This document shows positions 34,321-46,034 of a DNA stretch of 64,000 nucleotides, piece by piece. This DNA is from Cycas panzhihuaensis (taxonomy: Eukaryota; Cycadophyta). The notes under the pieces are model-generated. The model had not been told where the DNA came from and made no database searches. It saw only the letters and a program-made list of their open reading frames with translations. Positions within the stretch are counted from its first letter, which is position 1, and every line of letters starts with the position of its first letter. The stretch spans positions 136,965,741-137,029,740 of the forward strand of contig CM041465.1 in assembly GCA_023213395.1 (NCBI GenBank). The letters are read 5' to 3'. Made by a program: the position numbers and the translations under genes.

Positions 34321-35726
34321 AAGGGAAACCAGATACAGGGATATTTGATGATTTTCTAGATCACAAATTATTTTCTATAGAGGCCGTTCCATCTAAGTAT
34401 GAAGGGATTGCAGAGTACTTGTCGATAGGACAAACACCTAAAGGTTTAGAAAGGGTAGAAAGAAAAGGTTTTATTAAGAAAACCTTTCCCTTCCAGCTTA
34501 TAGGTGGTATGTTGTACAAAATGGGGCCAGACGAAGTACTGAGGAGATGTATATTGCAACATGAAGTACAGTCAGTATTAAGAGAGGAGCACGAGGGAGC
34601 AGCCTCAACTCATCATGGAAGTGAAGCTACGGCTCAGAAAGTTTTATTAGCTGGGTTGTGGTGGCCAACTTTATTTGAAGATGCAGAAAAATGGGTAAAA
34701 ACCTGTGACATTTGTCAACGTACAAGTAAGCCCTCTAAGCGGAACTATCTGCCCTTGTATCCTATCTTAGCCCAAGCACCATTTGAAAAATGGGGATTAG
34801 ACTTTGTAGGACCAATCAGTCCTCCAGCCTGCAAAACTAACATAAGATTTATATTGGTAGCTATCAATTTTTGACCAAATGGACAGAAGCCAAGCCAATG
34901 AAGAAATGTGACATTCGAAGTACAACTCATTTTTTATATGAAGTTATCATAGTAAGGTTTGGCTGCCCTCTGGAAATTGTGTCAGACTAAGGTGTGAGTT
35001 TTTTAAATCAAACAATTAAGTATTTAACTTAGGAGTTTTGGTACAACATGGTAAATCATCGCCATATTACCCCATGGCAAATGGACAGGTGGAGAGCAGG
35101 AATAAAATCCTGAAGATTGGCCTAATGAAAATTTGTAATGTAGAACGGTCAGATTGGGCAGAAAAGTTACATTCAGTATTATGGGTAGATAGAACAATGA
35201 GAAAATCTTACACAAAATGCAATTCTGCTTTCAATTGGTATATGGCACTGAAGGAGTAGTACCATTGGAATTTCAAGCAGAAAGCCTGCAAATAGCAGAA
35301 CAATTGAGGATGGAACCAAAAAGCTCTTATGATCAAAGATTAATTCAATTGTTGAAACTGGACAAAATGCGAGCCTAAGCGTTATGGGAATTACAAGTAG
35401 AAAAGAGGAGACACAAAGCCTGGCATGATCGGTATTTAAAGAAACCTGAGTACAAGGTAAATGATTTAGTTTTATTATATGATAGTAAATTTAAAATGAA
35501 ATCAGGTAAAATGAAAATTAGGTGGTTAGGACCTTATAAAGTTAATCACATTTGTGAAAATGGCGCAGTCAGGTTAGAAAAGTTAGATGGACAACTGTTG
35601 ACCAAGTTGGTCAATGGTAGTAGAATCAAATTGTACAAAACATTAAAAAAAAAAAAAAGAGCACAAGGAACCAGGGGAACAAGTCTCCTCTTAGAAATGA
35701 CAACCGAGGAGTTACGACGAAGTTAG
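34321..35726 (+). pseudogene. Gypsy-B integrase (broken)
   Basis: The zinc-binding end shows HHGSEATAQKVLLAGLWWP and CDICQRTSKPSKR (34610-34740). Core motifs are [12 protein letters not shown] near 34790, LEIVSD followed directly by a stop near 34975, and MANGQVESRNKI near 35075. The C-terminal GPY module IRWLGPYKVNHICENGAVRL lies near 35517-35578 and ends in VNGSRIKLYK. No chromodomain follows, consistent with a non-chromovirus lineage. A poly-A run at 35645-35658 follows the module. Confidence 0.87.
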
Positions 35727-37758
35727 TGACATAATTCAGGATGTGCACCTTGGACGAGATACGGCAAGATATGATATAAGGATGTGCGGGAATAAGTAAT
35801 AACGATCGGCGGTTAGGTGCGACACTTGATGTGACAGTGGCCAAATAGTATGGAGGGAGGTGTACGAAAAACAAGTAACAATAACTGTCGGCGTGGGATG
35901 CACTTAGTGCGACCATGATGAAGGTGAATCGATTGTCATTTCTGATTTGAGAAGTATAGCATAGTGAAGGCACGAAAATAACGGATATTAAGGTAAGAAA
36001 CTACTTAAGAAAATTACAGGACAGTGTGTGAGGGACAAGTAGCACTCCGAATGGCGAAAATCATCTTATTCAAGGAGAATGATGATCCTCGAATACGCAC
36101 TGAGCGGCAGGTTATGGGAGAAGAAGATGTGCAAAGGAAATTGTTGATGGACGTAGGACTCAACAAATACATATTGGTTGGCACTTTTACGTGTGCAGCA
36201 AAATTCATGAGTGTGGTGACACCATTGATCGCGGCACAACCAACAATACTCCAGATTTCGGAAGAATCCATAGTAGTGCTCACATGTCTTCCTAGGGATG
36301 GCGAATTTGTAAGAAGGGACAATCAGATAACATAGGAGGAAGTAGCGAAGCAAATTGGAGCAAGAGAAAAGGATGCCTCTACTTCGGGAATTCGGATTGC
36401 AGGAATTCAATCATCGGAAAAACGATTTCTGGCGCCTAGAAAAATCTATTTGTACCTACAAATTTGAGAACAATGGTGAATCAGGTGGCTCAAGGGAAAA
36501 GGTATAACTGGGCAAATTTTGTAGCAGGGCGCCTATAGCAGAATTTGCAAACAATACAGGAGGCAACAAAAGCTGTCACCTTCTATCATGTGACAATTTT
36601 GCAAGGGTTGATGATGGCTGAATGCCCAGAAGTGGTGATGTCGGATCCAGGGGAAGAACAAGCGCCATTATCATGCTGGACCAGCAGAGGTCTCAGTGAA
36701 GACAAATGGATAGCAATTCAAGGTGTAGTTCAAGAATGGGTACAAAAATGCTATCAACAGAAGACGTTGGTGGTTGAAATTAAAGAGGAAGAGGAAAATA
36801 AAAAGGGTAATTCTCAGACAGAGGAAATAGAGGTGAAGGAGGAAGAAGTATCCCTTCAGAAAGAAGCAGAGAAGGAAAAAGGAAAAAGGCAGCAGGATGA
36901 AACTAGTAATAAGCAGCAGGAGTATATTGAAGGTGAGCTGGAAAGACAAAAAAGGATAAAATTGGCTCGGGAAAAGAGGAAACAAGAGGTGATAGAGAGA
37001 ATTGCAAACTAGCCATAGGAGGTAGAGTATAATGTGAATAAAGAAATTCTGGAAGAAGGATTGGATCCGATCAAATGTGATCCGTAGAATGTGTCCAGTT
37101 GGAGGACATCGTTTGTGGATCGAGTAACTAGACAACTAGTTACAGAGTTGGAAAGTAGAGCCAAACCAATCGAAGAATCATTGAAAGTAATTAACCAAGT
37201 AACTGGAGGAAAACTTGAATCCTTAAAGAAATTTATATTGGACTGGGTAGATGACGTGGATGAAGTCACTCCGCAGTTGCAACAATTTAAAGAACAATTT
37301 CATCAATACATTCTCGAAGATATGCAGCCTGTTTATTATCGTTTGGGTGCATGGATTTTAAAATCTTATGAAGAATCAGAACTCTGTATGAAGCTATGGC
37401 AGGAGATGAATACATACCGTTCAGAGTTGGAGTTTGCGCAAAGACTGAATGCAGAATTGACACGAGAAATAGAACAACTACATTCATGAGAATTGCCAAC
37501 ACTCCTGCAATTGGACACAATGCAGGATGTGGTACTATTATGTGAGTATTTAAAGTAGAATGGATTGCAGATGTCACCACAGATTGCCAGATTGGATATG
37601 GAGTACATGCAGAAAGAAAGGGCAAAGATACGGGAAGCCCAATTAAGAAATAAGAGAAGATGAGATTATGTTTTTTTCGAAGGGAGGGTAGAAGGAAGAA
37701 GGAAATTTTGAAAAATTTAAACGAGTATGTTACTCGTTTAAAATTGCCACAGGAGAGA
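35727..37758 (+). pseudogene. Gypsy-B ORF2-like region after pol (broken)
   Basis: Three open pieces (36024-36335, 36545-37012, 37091-37489) lie between integrase and the next LTR. The first has ISEESIVVLTCLPRDGEFV, and just before the second lies NWANFVAGRL; these parallel MDADIIHTITKLPNGGEVP and NWSEFLAENMKQQL in Gypsy-A2 ORF2, and AECPEVV parallels YQCPDVQ. The rest is glutamate- and lysine-rich (36770-37010), then helical. The last two pieces share one frame, separated by three TAG codons. A purine tract AGGAGAGA (37751-37758) precedes the LTR. I do not recognise a known function; a weak likeness to the extra 3' protein of plant Athila-type elements is inference. Confidence 0.6.
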
Positions 37759-38476
37759 TGTGTGCGAAGTAGAGTTGATATTTTGAAAGTAAATAATATA
37801 ATTAAGGGGCTGGTAGATGTAAAAGAAGTTGCTGATAGGTTGATTAGAAGGCAGATAAGCGTACCTAGGTGCAACCAGGCTTCTAACAGGTGCGACTAAG
37901 CTGCTAATGAGCTGTTGGCAGGTGCAACTGAGCTATTGACAAGTGCAACCAAGCCTCGGACATGTGCGACTAAGCTATTGGCAGGTGCAACTTAGCTGCT
38001 AACAAGTGCAACCAAGCCCTGACAAAGCGATTGAGTTCTCGACAGTGCAACTAGACCAAGACAGTGCAACAGATCGCAAAGAAAGTGCAACCAAAATCTT
38101 GGGAAGTACAACTCAAAAGAATGGGTCCAAATTTAGGCGTGAGTTGTGTAACTTAGGGCAGCATTAGTTATGTAATAAATAATAATGTGAAGAATAATGA
38201 TTATGAATAGAAGTTGTAACTGTAGGCATGTATATAAAGCAAAGAAAATAAGTGGAGATTGTATTGTATCATTTCCACTATTGTTCATCCTGTAAGTGCC
38301 AATTCGACTGCGGATTTTTGTATATTGTTCCGGCCTGTGTCTGGTTGTGAGAGGATCAGACACAGGGCCCTTTTGCAATGAAAGCCTGGTTCCTTGTGCT
38401 CCAAATTGTGTCTCTTCCTTACTTATGACTTTGGTACGATGCAATTGAAGGGTTAGGGTGGGGAAAACAACACACA
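37759..38476 (+). repeat. Gypsy-B second LTR
   Basis: About 718 bp, matching 29083-29829 over most of its length but shorter in the 21-bp repeat array, which is partly scrambled (37866-38140). It serves as 3' LTR of unit 1 and is followed by a primer-binding site and gag of unit 2. Confidence 0.88.
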
Positions 38477-38552
38477 TTGGTTCTGTTGCCGGTATCCAAA
38501 ATTGGTAAATAATTGCTGGTCTAGAATGAAGAAATAATAGGGGTAATTGTCC

Positions 38553-39964
38553 ATGCCACCAAGGGTTAATTTCGTGAGAAGGGTCGAAACCAGGGAAGAG
38601 TGGAGCCAGCGGTGGGAGGCAGCGAGAAGCCAGGAAGGTGCCCGCAAACCCAAAGAACCAGTAGAAAAGAAGCAAGCCAGAAGGAGACATGCTAAAGACA
38701 GACAAGAAGGAAATCAGACATCGTAGGGACAAGAAAAAGACAGGAAGGAGAAGGATAGTGAAGAAAAAGAGGACGCGGAAGGGACTTGGGAAGAAACCCA
38801 AGAAGTGCACACGGAAACCCTGAAGTAGACAAAAGACAAAGACCCCGAGAGTATAGAAGAGGAGCATCTTAACTCAGAAGAAGCAAAAACAATAAGTTTG
38901 GAAGTATATAGTACCACGGTAGCAGGGTGGGATTGCTATCTGGTAGACGTTAAAGATTCCCATTCTCATGTACTGAATCCGCTTTATAGTTAGATGGCAG
39001 ATATGCTTTCAGGCTCGATGCTATTAGGAGGAAGCCCAAAGAATGCGAGTAGTATTCCCCCAAATCAAGGGACGAGCGAGGGTGGAGGAACGGACTCAGC
39101 AAAAAGTACAAATAGAATTGTGCAGAGTGGACCGATGCTAACAGGACCAGCAAACCAGGCGCAAGGAAATGCAACTATAGGGGGAAGCCAGGTAAATCCT
39201 TCGTACGTCATAGTTCAGAATGATGCCATGTTTGGACATTTACAGTTTGATGGCTCATGAGACCTAGGAGATCATCTAGCTTTATTTTCTAATATGTTGA
39301 AAATAAAAAAAGTTAAGGACCAGGATGAAATCAAGGCACGCTTTTTTTCAATGTTGCGGGGGCTGGCAATAGCATGGTACCAATACATAGCAAAAGCAAA
39401 TCCAACGTGGGAGGCAATTCAAAAACAATTTTTGGGCAGATTCTAACGATTACGGGATTCCATGTCCATTTTTCAACCCTTAGAAGAAATCAGGCAGGTA
39501 CCAGGTGAGTCTGTGAATGATTTTGATGGTAGGCTCCAAGTTATTATGAATAAAATGGATCTGGCTATACCTATGAACCCAATTTTATCCTTGAAATATT
39601 TTGTACAAGGGTTGTTACCCCATTTGAAAGAAAAAATTGTTTTTCACCCAATGAATAGCTATGAGCAAGTCAAGGACAGACGATTTGAAAATCAGATGAG
39701 AACGGGTTATTTGCACATGGGAGTTCCAAATGCTGGGCAAGCAAGCATGTCCCAATGGATGACAAGCCCTGAGTTAGAGGCTTTAAAGAAAGAGGTGGAG
39801 ATGCTGAAACATCAACCTGTTGTTGTACCTCTTGGTACAAATCAACAAAAATGAGGAAATTAAAAAATTAAGGGTAGAAATAACTAAATTAAAAGTTGGA
39901 AAACCTCGAGAAGACATTTGGTGTCCTCCCCCTTGAAGGGTCAGGGTGGGGAAAACAACACACA
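38553..39964 (+). pseudogene. Gypsy-B gag, copy 2 (truncated)
   Basis: It starts MPPRVNFVRRVETREEW at 38553 and follows copy 1 through MADMLSGSMLLGG (38994), SMLRGLAIAWYQYIA (39350) and LKYFVQGLLPHLKEK (39590). It shares with copy 1 the TAG just before MADML and the stop and shift after GTNQQK (39850). It has its own stops near 39258 and 39447. It ends just before the zinc knuckle, at ACAACACACA, where Gypsy-A1 sequence takes over. Confidence 0.87.
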
Positions 39965-40629
39965 TATTCAAAGGGTTACCAGCAGAAGATATATCCAGAA
40001 TGTTTTTGCTAATGGAGAATTTAGTGAAGTACTTGTAGTTAACAATACCCCTACAACAAGTAATAGAGTGGATAAAAGTTGGGGTATTGCAATAAAAAGA
40101 AACAATGAAAAGTTTAAAGAAGATATTGCCTTCTTTTGATCTTGACCCCTTAATATCTATTACAATCTTGGGAGAAAATTTTCACAAAGTAATTGTCAAA
40201 GAAGGAGTTGCTGTTAATGTTTTGCCCTCTACCACATGGAAAAAATTGGGTTGTCCTAAACTCGAAGTTGCCACATACTCTTTAAAACTAGCAAACAAGT
40301 TACTAGTAAAACCAATGGGAAAATTATCAATGTAAAAGTTGACGTAGTTGTCATTGCAGTAAGAATTGATTTCATTATTGTAAAAGCCGTCAAGGGGATG
40401 GTGCTTTATCTAGCACTACCTAGCCATCCTTGGCTCTACAAGACAGACTGTTTACAGAGTTGGAAAGATGTGACATTCACGTTATTAGATGGAGGAAATG
40501 ATGTAGTCCTCCCTATGGTCAGGAAGCAATCAATTGAGGCAATTCCAGACGACGCCTCCAGTGTGACGATTGCTAGCGAAGAAACATTATCATCATTTGA
40601 AGAATCTAATCTATACCTCACAGTAGAAG
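39965..40629 (+). pseudogene. Gypsy-A1 protease region (broken)
   Basis: The reading resumes after Gypsy-B as KGLPAEDISRMFLLMENLVK, aligned with KGLPVEDIPRMLLLMENLVK in Gypsy-A2 (50797-50860). The protease core reads VNVLPSTTWKKLGCPKLEVA near 40215-40275. The active-site triplet seen as DGG in Gypsy-A2 is altered here to a KEG-like reading. PWLYKTDCLQSWKDVTFTL near 40430-40480 follows. It is cut at 40630 by Copia-A2; 40625-40629 (agaag) is the TSD. Confidence 0.85.
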
Positions 40630-41165
40630 TGTTAGAACCTTCATTCCTAAGCATTAAGTCTTGACCTTGTGTATTAATATTTTTGTCACTTTAGGCTCTT
40701 AATCCTAAAGTGTTCATTTGTTGCATTATAAAATTGTCTTTTGTCTTGTAGTGACTTTTCTCACATGTGCTTGTGAGAAGTCAACTTTTGTGGACTCTAT
40801 CCTTATCCTTGGAGATAGTAGAGTCCTAATCAGATTTGGCTCTTAGTCTTGATCAGTGACATGTGTTGAGATCCTGATCGTCCATACTCCTTTATAAGGA
40901 GTCCTATTCTCATGTTTTGGCATGTAGTATTTTGAGTAAGAGTTATGCTGCTGTAAGTGTCTCTTGTAGGTGAAGTGTTGAGAGGAATTCTCCTTCATAC
41001 TTGTATGTTGAGATAGGTTGAGTTGAGGTGCAATACTCCTCCCTATCATCTTTTATGTTGTACTACATCATTTCATTAATCTAGTGTATTGTCCTTCATA
41101 TTTCAATGTCCTCTCTAGCTTTTCAATAGATTTTGGCTCCTGTATTGTCTCCATTTCGTCTTTCA
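40630..41165 (+). repeat. Copia-A2 5' LTR
   Basis: About 536 bp, TGTTAGAACC to CGTCTTTCA, followed by PBS TGGTATCAGAGC at 41169-41180. Confidence 0.93.
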
Positions 41166-42638
41166 ATTTGGTATCAGAGCAATAGCATCTTGAGGAGCGG
41201 TTTGGTGGCTTTGAATTTTTCCAATTCTAGTGATGACCTTCGCCATATGAAGGCGATCCAGTTGGAGCAAGGAGTAATTTCTTGAGGTTTAATCCTGAAG
41301 GACTTTGTTTACACTTTTTGTCTTGCAATTTTTTTAAGAATCTTTGATGCAAAGTGTTGCATATTTGCACTTTTTGGAGGATTGATTTTGTGGCCAGAAA
41401 ATGGGTTGGTGATACTAAAATTTGCAGGTGATAAGGAGCTAATTTTCTTGTGTTCTTACACAAGATCAAAGTTGTGTTGCAATCTTTGCAACTTGGTGGC
41501 AAAGTCAAGTGCACAAGCTATTTTCAGAAGTTTTTTTTTTAAGAGGAGATGCCTCATTCTTGTGTTATATACACATAATTCTTGAAATTATTAATTATTT
41601 CAAGAGTTGTTTTAAATTTGCACTTTGTTGCCTTAAAAAAAAAGAGAGGTTTAAAAGAAAAAGTGGTGGTTGTGTAGGTGTTTATTGCAGGGATTCACCT
41701 TGAATTATTCTCATTAAAAGAGAATTTGTATTGAATTTTGAAACCTCTTTTAACTGTGATTGACAATTCATTATGCAAGTGGCTGTCCTTTTAAATTTGC
41801 AATTTTCTTTTGTTAGTAACTGAGAAATTGCAAGCCTGAGTGCATCGTTGCTTTGGTCTTATTACGTGGCTTATCCTCTTGTGGACTTTGGTGGCTCCCG
41901 TCCTCATGGACTTCCGTCTATCAACAAAAGACTCTCAAAGTGTGTTAATCACACATTTTTTTGTACAAGTCTACTAAGTGTAATTTGGTGCTTGAAACAT
42001 CATCTATTTTGGCTTATTTTCAAGCCTTAATTTGTTCCATTTAAAGGCTTTTTTTCTCACTGGGCTCCCTGCGAGATGACCCATTTTATTTTAGTGAGAA
42101 TCAACATCATCAAAAAGGGGGAAAAAGGATCAATAAAAAGTTGCAATTTTTTAGTGCGTAGGGATCATTTTTTCGATTCCAGGTGTTCTTCGTGGACTTG
42201 CTTCATTATTGGCTTGATTGAAGGCATTAAATTGTGGTATTTTTGCTATTGTTTATCTCTTTATGAGATTGTTATTTGAACTTAGTTGCATCATTTGATA
42301 ATCAACGCAACTATATTGTAACTTGGAGCTTTTTCGACAAAGTTTATCAATAGCAAATAGGCCTTCAAGCACACATTTTTTTAGCACTAAAATCAACCCA
42401 ATTTTATTCATTAAAACACTTAAGTGGGGAGGCTCGAAAAGAGTTCATACTCTGCCTCAAAATGCCGATAACTTGGCCAATACTGATCTAGCAATCAGGT
42501 TGGACGAACTTGCGAGCCAAGCCCTCCATTTCGTCCACAATTATTTCAGTCTCGTACTGATCTCTTGTTGGATATTGAATGGAACTTAAGCGGCGTCAAC
42601 TCAACGGTTTCCAAGTTTCATCTGGTACTGCAATCAAA
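41166..42638 (+). other. Copia-A2 primer-binding site and untranslated leader
   Basis: It matches the Copia-A1 leader over most of its length (for example CTCACTGGGCTCCCT at 42057 and 6973), with a diverged middle part at about 41690-41960. No ORF above about 90 codons occurs. Confidence 0.75.
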
Positions 42639-43441
42639 ATGGCGGCTCAGATGCTAAATGCAAACACCATTAAATTGACAGGTGCTAAAAATTATCTCAC
42701 TTGGAAAAAGCAAGCAAAAAATTTGTTGATTATAAATGAATTGTGGGGTTATGTATCAAGCGAAATCGCCAAACCTGAACCCGCTCCTAATCATGCTAAT
42801 CCTCAAAATTTGATTCGAGCAGATCCTGTTGCATTAGCTTCTTTTAAAGTTAAAGATGAGGTTGCACTTGCATTTATTCATCTGTTAGTCAGTGATAATG
42901 TTGATCAGAATATTGAATCTGCTTCAACTTCAAAAATTGCTTGGGATATAATCGTTTCATTGTATGAACGAAAAGATGATGCACGAATTGTGATGTATAA
43001 AGCAAAATTATTGAGTTTAAAGTATGTTGCTCCAATGGCAGCCTACTTATCGTCAATTTAGGCTATCAATAATCAACTGACAATACTTGGCAAACCAGTC
43101 ACAAATGAAGACCTGGTTACCGCAACAATTCATGCTTTGCCTAAAGAATACAATGGTTTTATTTCTGACATTTCTCGAAATGGAACTTTGTCCATTCTAA
43201 CTTTCAATGAGTTAGAACGTTTATTGCTGCAAGAAGAAGAAATTTATTCACGGCAAGATGACACAAGCACATTAGGTGCTTTATCCGCGAAGTTCAAATC
43301 CAAGCAGCAATTCCAGCCCAAGCAGAACTTTCAGAAACAATTCGGCAGTCTTAACATTAAATCTAAGACTGTTGTCTGTCATTACTGTGGCAAAGTTGGC
43401 CACATTCAGCTTGACTGCAGAAAACGTCAATATGACATGTA
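42639..43441 (+). pseudogene. Copia-A2 gag
   Basis: MAAQMLNANTIKLTGAKNYL at 42639 opens a gag that is better preserved than in Copia-A1. AWDIIVSLYERKDDARIVMY near 42940-43000 is intact, a TAG near 43059 interrupts, and the frame reopens through LPKEYNGFISDISRNGTLS to an intact zinc knuckle CHYCGKVGHIQLDC at about 43378-43420. gag ends near 43441. Confidence 0.9.
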
Positions 43442-43618
43442 ACAACCACAACAACAATAGAATTTTCATTAGCGTAATCAAAGATCAAGAATAAAGAAGA
43501 ACATCAACAACGTCAGCAACAACAAGGACTAACTCGAGGTGCATTCCGAGGTGGTTGACAACGAAGGACAAATCGTGGTGGCTTTCAAGGCCACACAGCA
43601 CAAAATGATCCAAGTGAC

Positions 43619-45100
43619 ATGACTTTTTTTGCATACAGTAGTTGCCAAAATGATAATACTTGGATCATTGATTCTGGTGCATCACGTCACATGACAGGTG
43701 ATGTAAACATATTATCAAATTTTCAAGAATGTCAGGGAGAAACAGTGACATTTAGGGACAATGGCAGTGTCAAAATATCAGGTGTAGGACAAGTTACACC
43801 TCTTGACGAGCATTCTGCATTCCCTAGTGGAAATGTTTTCCTAGTTCTTGGAATGCCTAAAAACTTACTTTCTGTTAGTTAGCTTGATAAGCAGCAGATG
43901 AGTGTGCTATTCAAAGACAGAAAGTGTATCATTAGGAACAAAGACGACCAGATTGTTGCAGTTGGTCATGAAGATTGTGGCCTCTACGAATTAGGCACAA
44001 CATCTGGATCTTCTCATGCATACGTCTCCCATTTTGTCAATAAGACTCAACTGTGGCATGAAAGACTTGGACATCTTAATTTTGACAGCATCAGAGAGAT
44101 GTTCAGAAACAATTTGGTTTATGGCTTACCCAAAATTTCTAGGGGTAATTGCCTTTGCGAATCATGCCTTATGGGGAAGTAGCATCGAGAACCTTTTGAA
44201 AAAGGTAAGGTCTAGAGAGCACAACATCCACTACAACTTGTACATTCTGACATTTGTGGTCCCATGACCACTACTCACTTGAGGATCATCATTCTTCATG
44301 ACATTTATTGATGATTTCTCACATAAAGTGTGGGTCTACTTTCTAAAACATAAGTCAGAAGCTTTGAACAAGTTTAAGGAATTTAAACTTGCAGTTGAAA
44401 ATGAATCAGGCATGCGAATCAAAATACTCCGAACAAATAATGGTGGTGAGTATACGTCCAAGGACTTTAATCAATTTTGTATTCAAATGGCATCAAATGC
44501 CAATTTTCTGCCCCTTACACACCACAACAAAATGGTGTAGTGGAAACAATGAACAGAACCTTGGTCAGTTGAGCAAAAGCTATGATCCATGCCAAAGGTC
44601 TCTCATTATCATATTGGGCAGGAGCATCGCTATGCACTGTCAAATCGCAGCTCAACTTCTGCACTTTTGGGTATGACACCCGAGGAGGCCTGGACTGGCC
44701 AAAAGCCAACGGTCAGTCACTTACGAACTTTTGGATGCACGGCCTATATGAACATTCCTCATGAGCAACGTCGGAAATTCGACGACAAAAGTCTCAAATG
44801 CATCTTTGTCAGATATGCTCCTGGCAGTAAAGCATATCGCTTATTTGATCCTCTTACCAAAAAGATGCATACTTCACGAGATGTTGTCTTTTCGTAAGAC
44901 AATAGGGAGATCGACATCAGCATTCCTTCTCTCTCCCTTGACAAAGGCAAAGCCATTCTTGAAGAATCTGTCCCTTCATCTTCCTCAACACCTTGTACTT
45001 CATCTGCACCAGCTGCTTCTTCTTCCTCCTCATCTTCCTTAGTACCTTCATTGTGTCCTTCTTCTTCTTCTTCAGAGATTCAGTAATCACCTCCAACACA
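43619..45100 (+). pseudogene. Copia-A2 protease and integrase (broken)
   Basis: The protease has the normal WIIDSGASRHMTG near 43662. The pre-integrase domain reads LWHERLGHLNFDSIREMF and CESCLMGK, then a stop near 44180. The integrase core shows FIDDFSHKVWVYFL near 44303-44340, ILRTNNGGEYTSKDF near 44425 (the D of RTDNGG is N) and a degraded QNGV-like segment near 44530. The later FGCTAYMNIPHEQRRKFDDK near 44730-44790 is intact, followed by the serine-rich linker. Stops near 43880, 44180 and 44896 and shifts near 44490 and 44630 break it. Confidence 0.9.
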
Positions 45101-45101
45101 G

Positions 45102-45546
45102 GACCATGAAGCTACATCGATGAAGAAGCTACCCAAATGGTACATGCAAACTATTGCAGATTCACAGATTGTTGAAGGAAAACGACCATCCAAATTGCGG
45201 CCATCGTCCACTGTCAATTACGCACTTATGGCTGAAGTGCTTACTGCTCCTGAGCCTTGCACTTTTAAGGAGCCATGTACAGACAAAAAGTGGCCATCTT
45301 CTCGAACAGCTGCACAATGCAAGTGGTCATCTTCCCAAATAGTTGCACAATGCAAGTGGCCATCGTCTCATATGAATGCACATAGCGTCAATAGTGATTC
45401 GACAAAGGAGGTACATCTAGATCGACCTCCTGGGATATTTTAGCCGACCAATCGACATCGACATCTTCACCACTTGGGAAGAGAAGTTCGAGCATTTCAG
45501 AGGAAGCCTCGGCATTCGACTTAATGCTGTATCCATTCAGGGTGGG
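45102..45546 (+). pseudogene. Copia-A2 RT/RNase H remnant with three 33-bp repeats
   Basis: RT begins normally (LPKWYMQTIADSQIVEGKRP) to about 45287. Three 33-bp units follow at 45288-45320, 45321-45353 and 45354-45386, each starting AAGTGG and, in the first two, ending GCACAATGC. They encode variants of AQCKWPSS, apparently derived from AAQCKWPLYQMD of intact RT. A short KEVHLDRPPGIF piece follows, then the reading jumps to the RNase H end (ACCACTTGGGAAGAG near 45462). The rest of RT and RNase H, including YVDD, is missing. Confidence 0.85.
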
Positions 45547-46034
45547 TGTTAGAACCTTCATTCCTAAGCATTAAGTCTTGACCTTGTGTATTAATATTTT
45601 TGTCACTTTAGGCTCTTAATCCTAAAGTGTTCATTTGTTGCATTATAAAATTGTCTTTTGTCTTGTAGTGACTTTTCTCACATGTGCTTGTGAGAAGTCA
45701 ACTTTTGTGGGCTTTATCCTTATCCTTGGAGATAGTAGAGTCCTAATCAGATTTGGCTCTTAGTCTTAATCAGTGACATGTGTTGAGATCCTGATCGTCC
45801 ATACTCTTTTATAAGGAGCCCTATTCTCATGTTTTGGCATGTAGTATTTTGAGGAATTCTCCTTCATACTTGTACGTTGAGATAGGTTGAGTTGAGGTGC
45901 AATACTCCTCCCTATCATCTTTTATGTTGTACTACATCATTTCATTAATCTAGTGTATTGTCCTTCATATTTTGATGTCCTCTCTAGCTTCTCAATAGAT
46001 TCTGGCTCTTGTATTGTCTCCATTTTGTCTTTCA
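45547..46034 (+). repeat. Copia-A2 3' LTR with a 48-bp internal deletion
   Basis: It matches 40630-41165 but lacks 48 bp at about 45855. The deleted stretch in the 5' LTR lies between two TTGAG copies, consistent with slippage or small-repeat recombination. Confidence 0.93.

Larger units (their letters stand above)
29083..39964 (+). mobile_element. Gypsy-B: Ty3/gypsy element with a second partial unit (LTR-internal-LTR-partial gag)
   Basis: The layout is 5' LTR 29083-29829, tRNA-Glu-type primer-binding site, gag, protease, RT, RNase H, integrase, ORF2, LTR 37759-38476, then a second primer-binding site and second gag that stops at 39964. There is no third LTR. The left end is an exact LTR terminus. 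The right end falls inside gag, yet the flanking 5-mers match (tattc at 29078-29082 and 39965-39969). A tandem duplication by unequal LTR recombination followed by loss of the last LTR would explain the layout (inference). All coding regions are heavily broken. Confidence 0.85.
40630..46034 (+). mobile_element. Copia-A2: internally deleted Ty1/copia element
   Basis: Same family as Copia-A1. LTRs at 40630-41165 and 45547-46034 are flanked by a perfect TSD agaag (40625-40629 and 46035-46039). gag, protease and integrase are present; nearly all of RT and RNase H is missing and replaced by a short scrambled stretch with three 33-bp repeats. It cannot be autonomous but keeps LTRs, primer site and leader, so it could have been moved by a helper, or deleted after insertion. 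Confidence 0.94.

Noticed and set aside
38133-38867. 244-codon minus-strand open frame, hydrophobic-looking
   Set aside because: It is antisense to the purine-rich LTR/gag leader of Gypsy-B; a similar antisense frame lies at 29798-30220 for the same reason. No domain, and the plus strand is clearly gag.
17988-40629. Copia-B2 and Copia-A2 both have TSD agaag in the same host element
   Set aside because: Different families and different host positions; a 5-base purine motif recurring twice in purine-rich coding DNA is plausible by chance.
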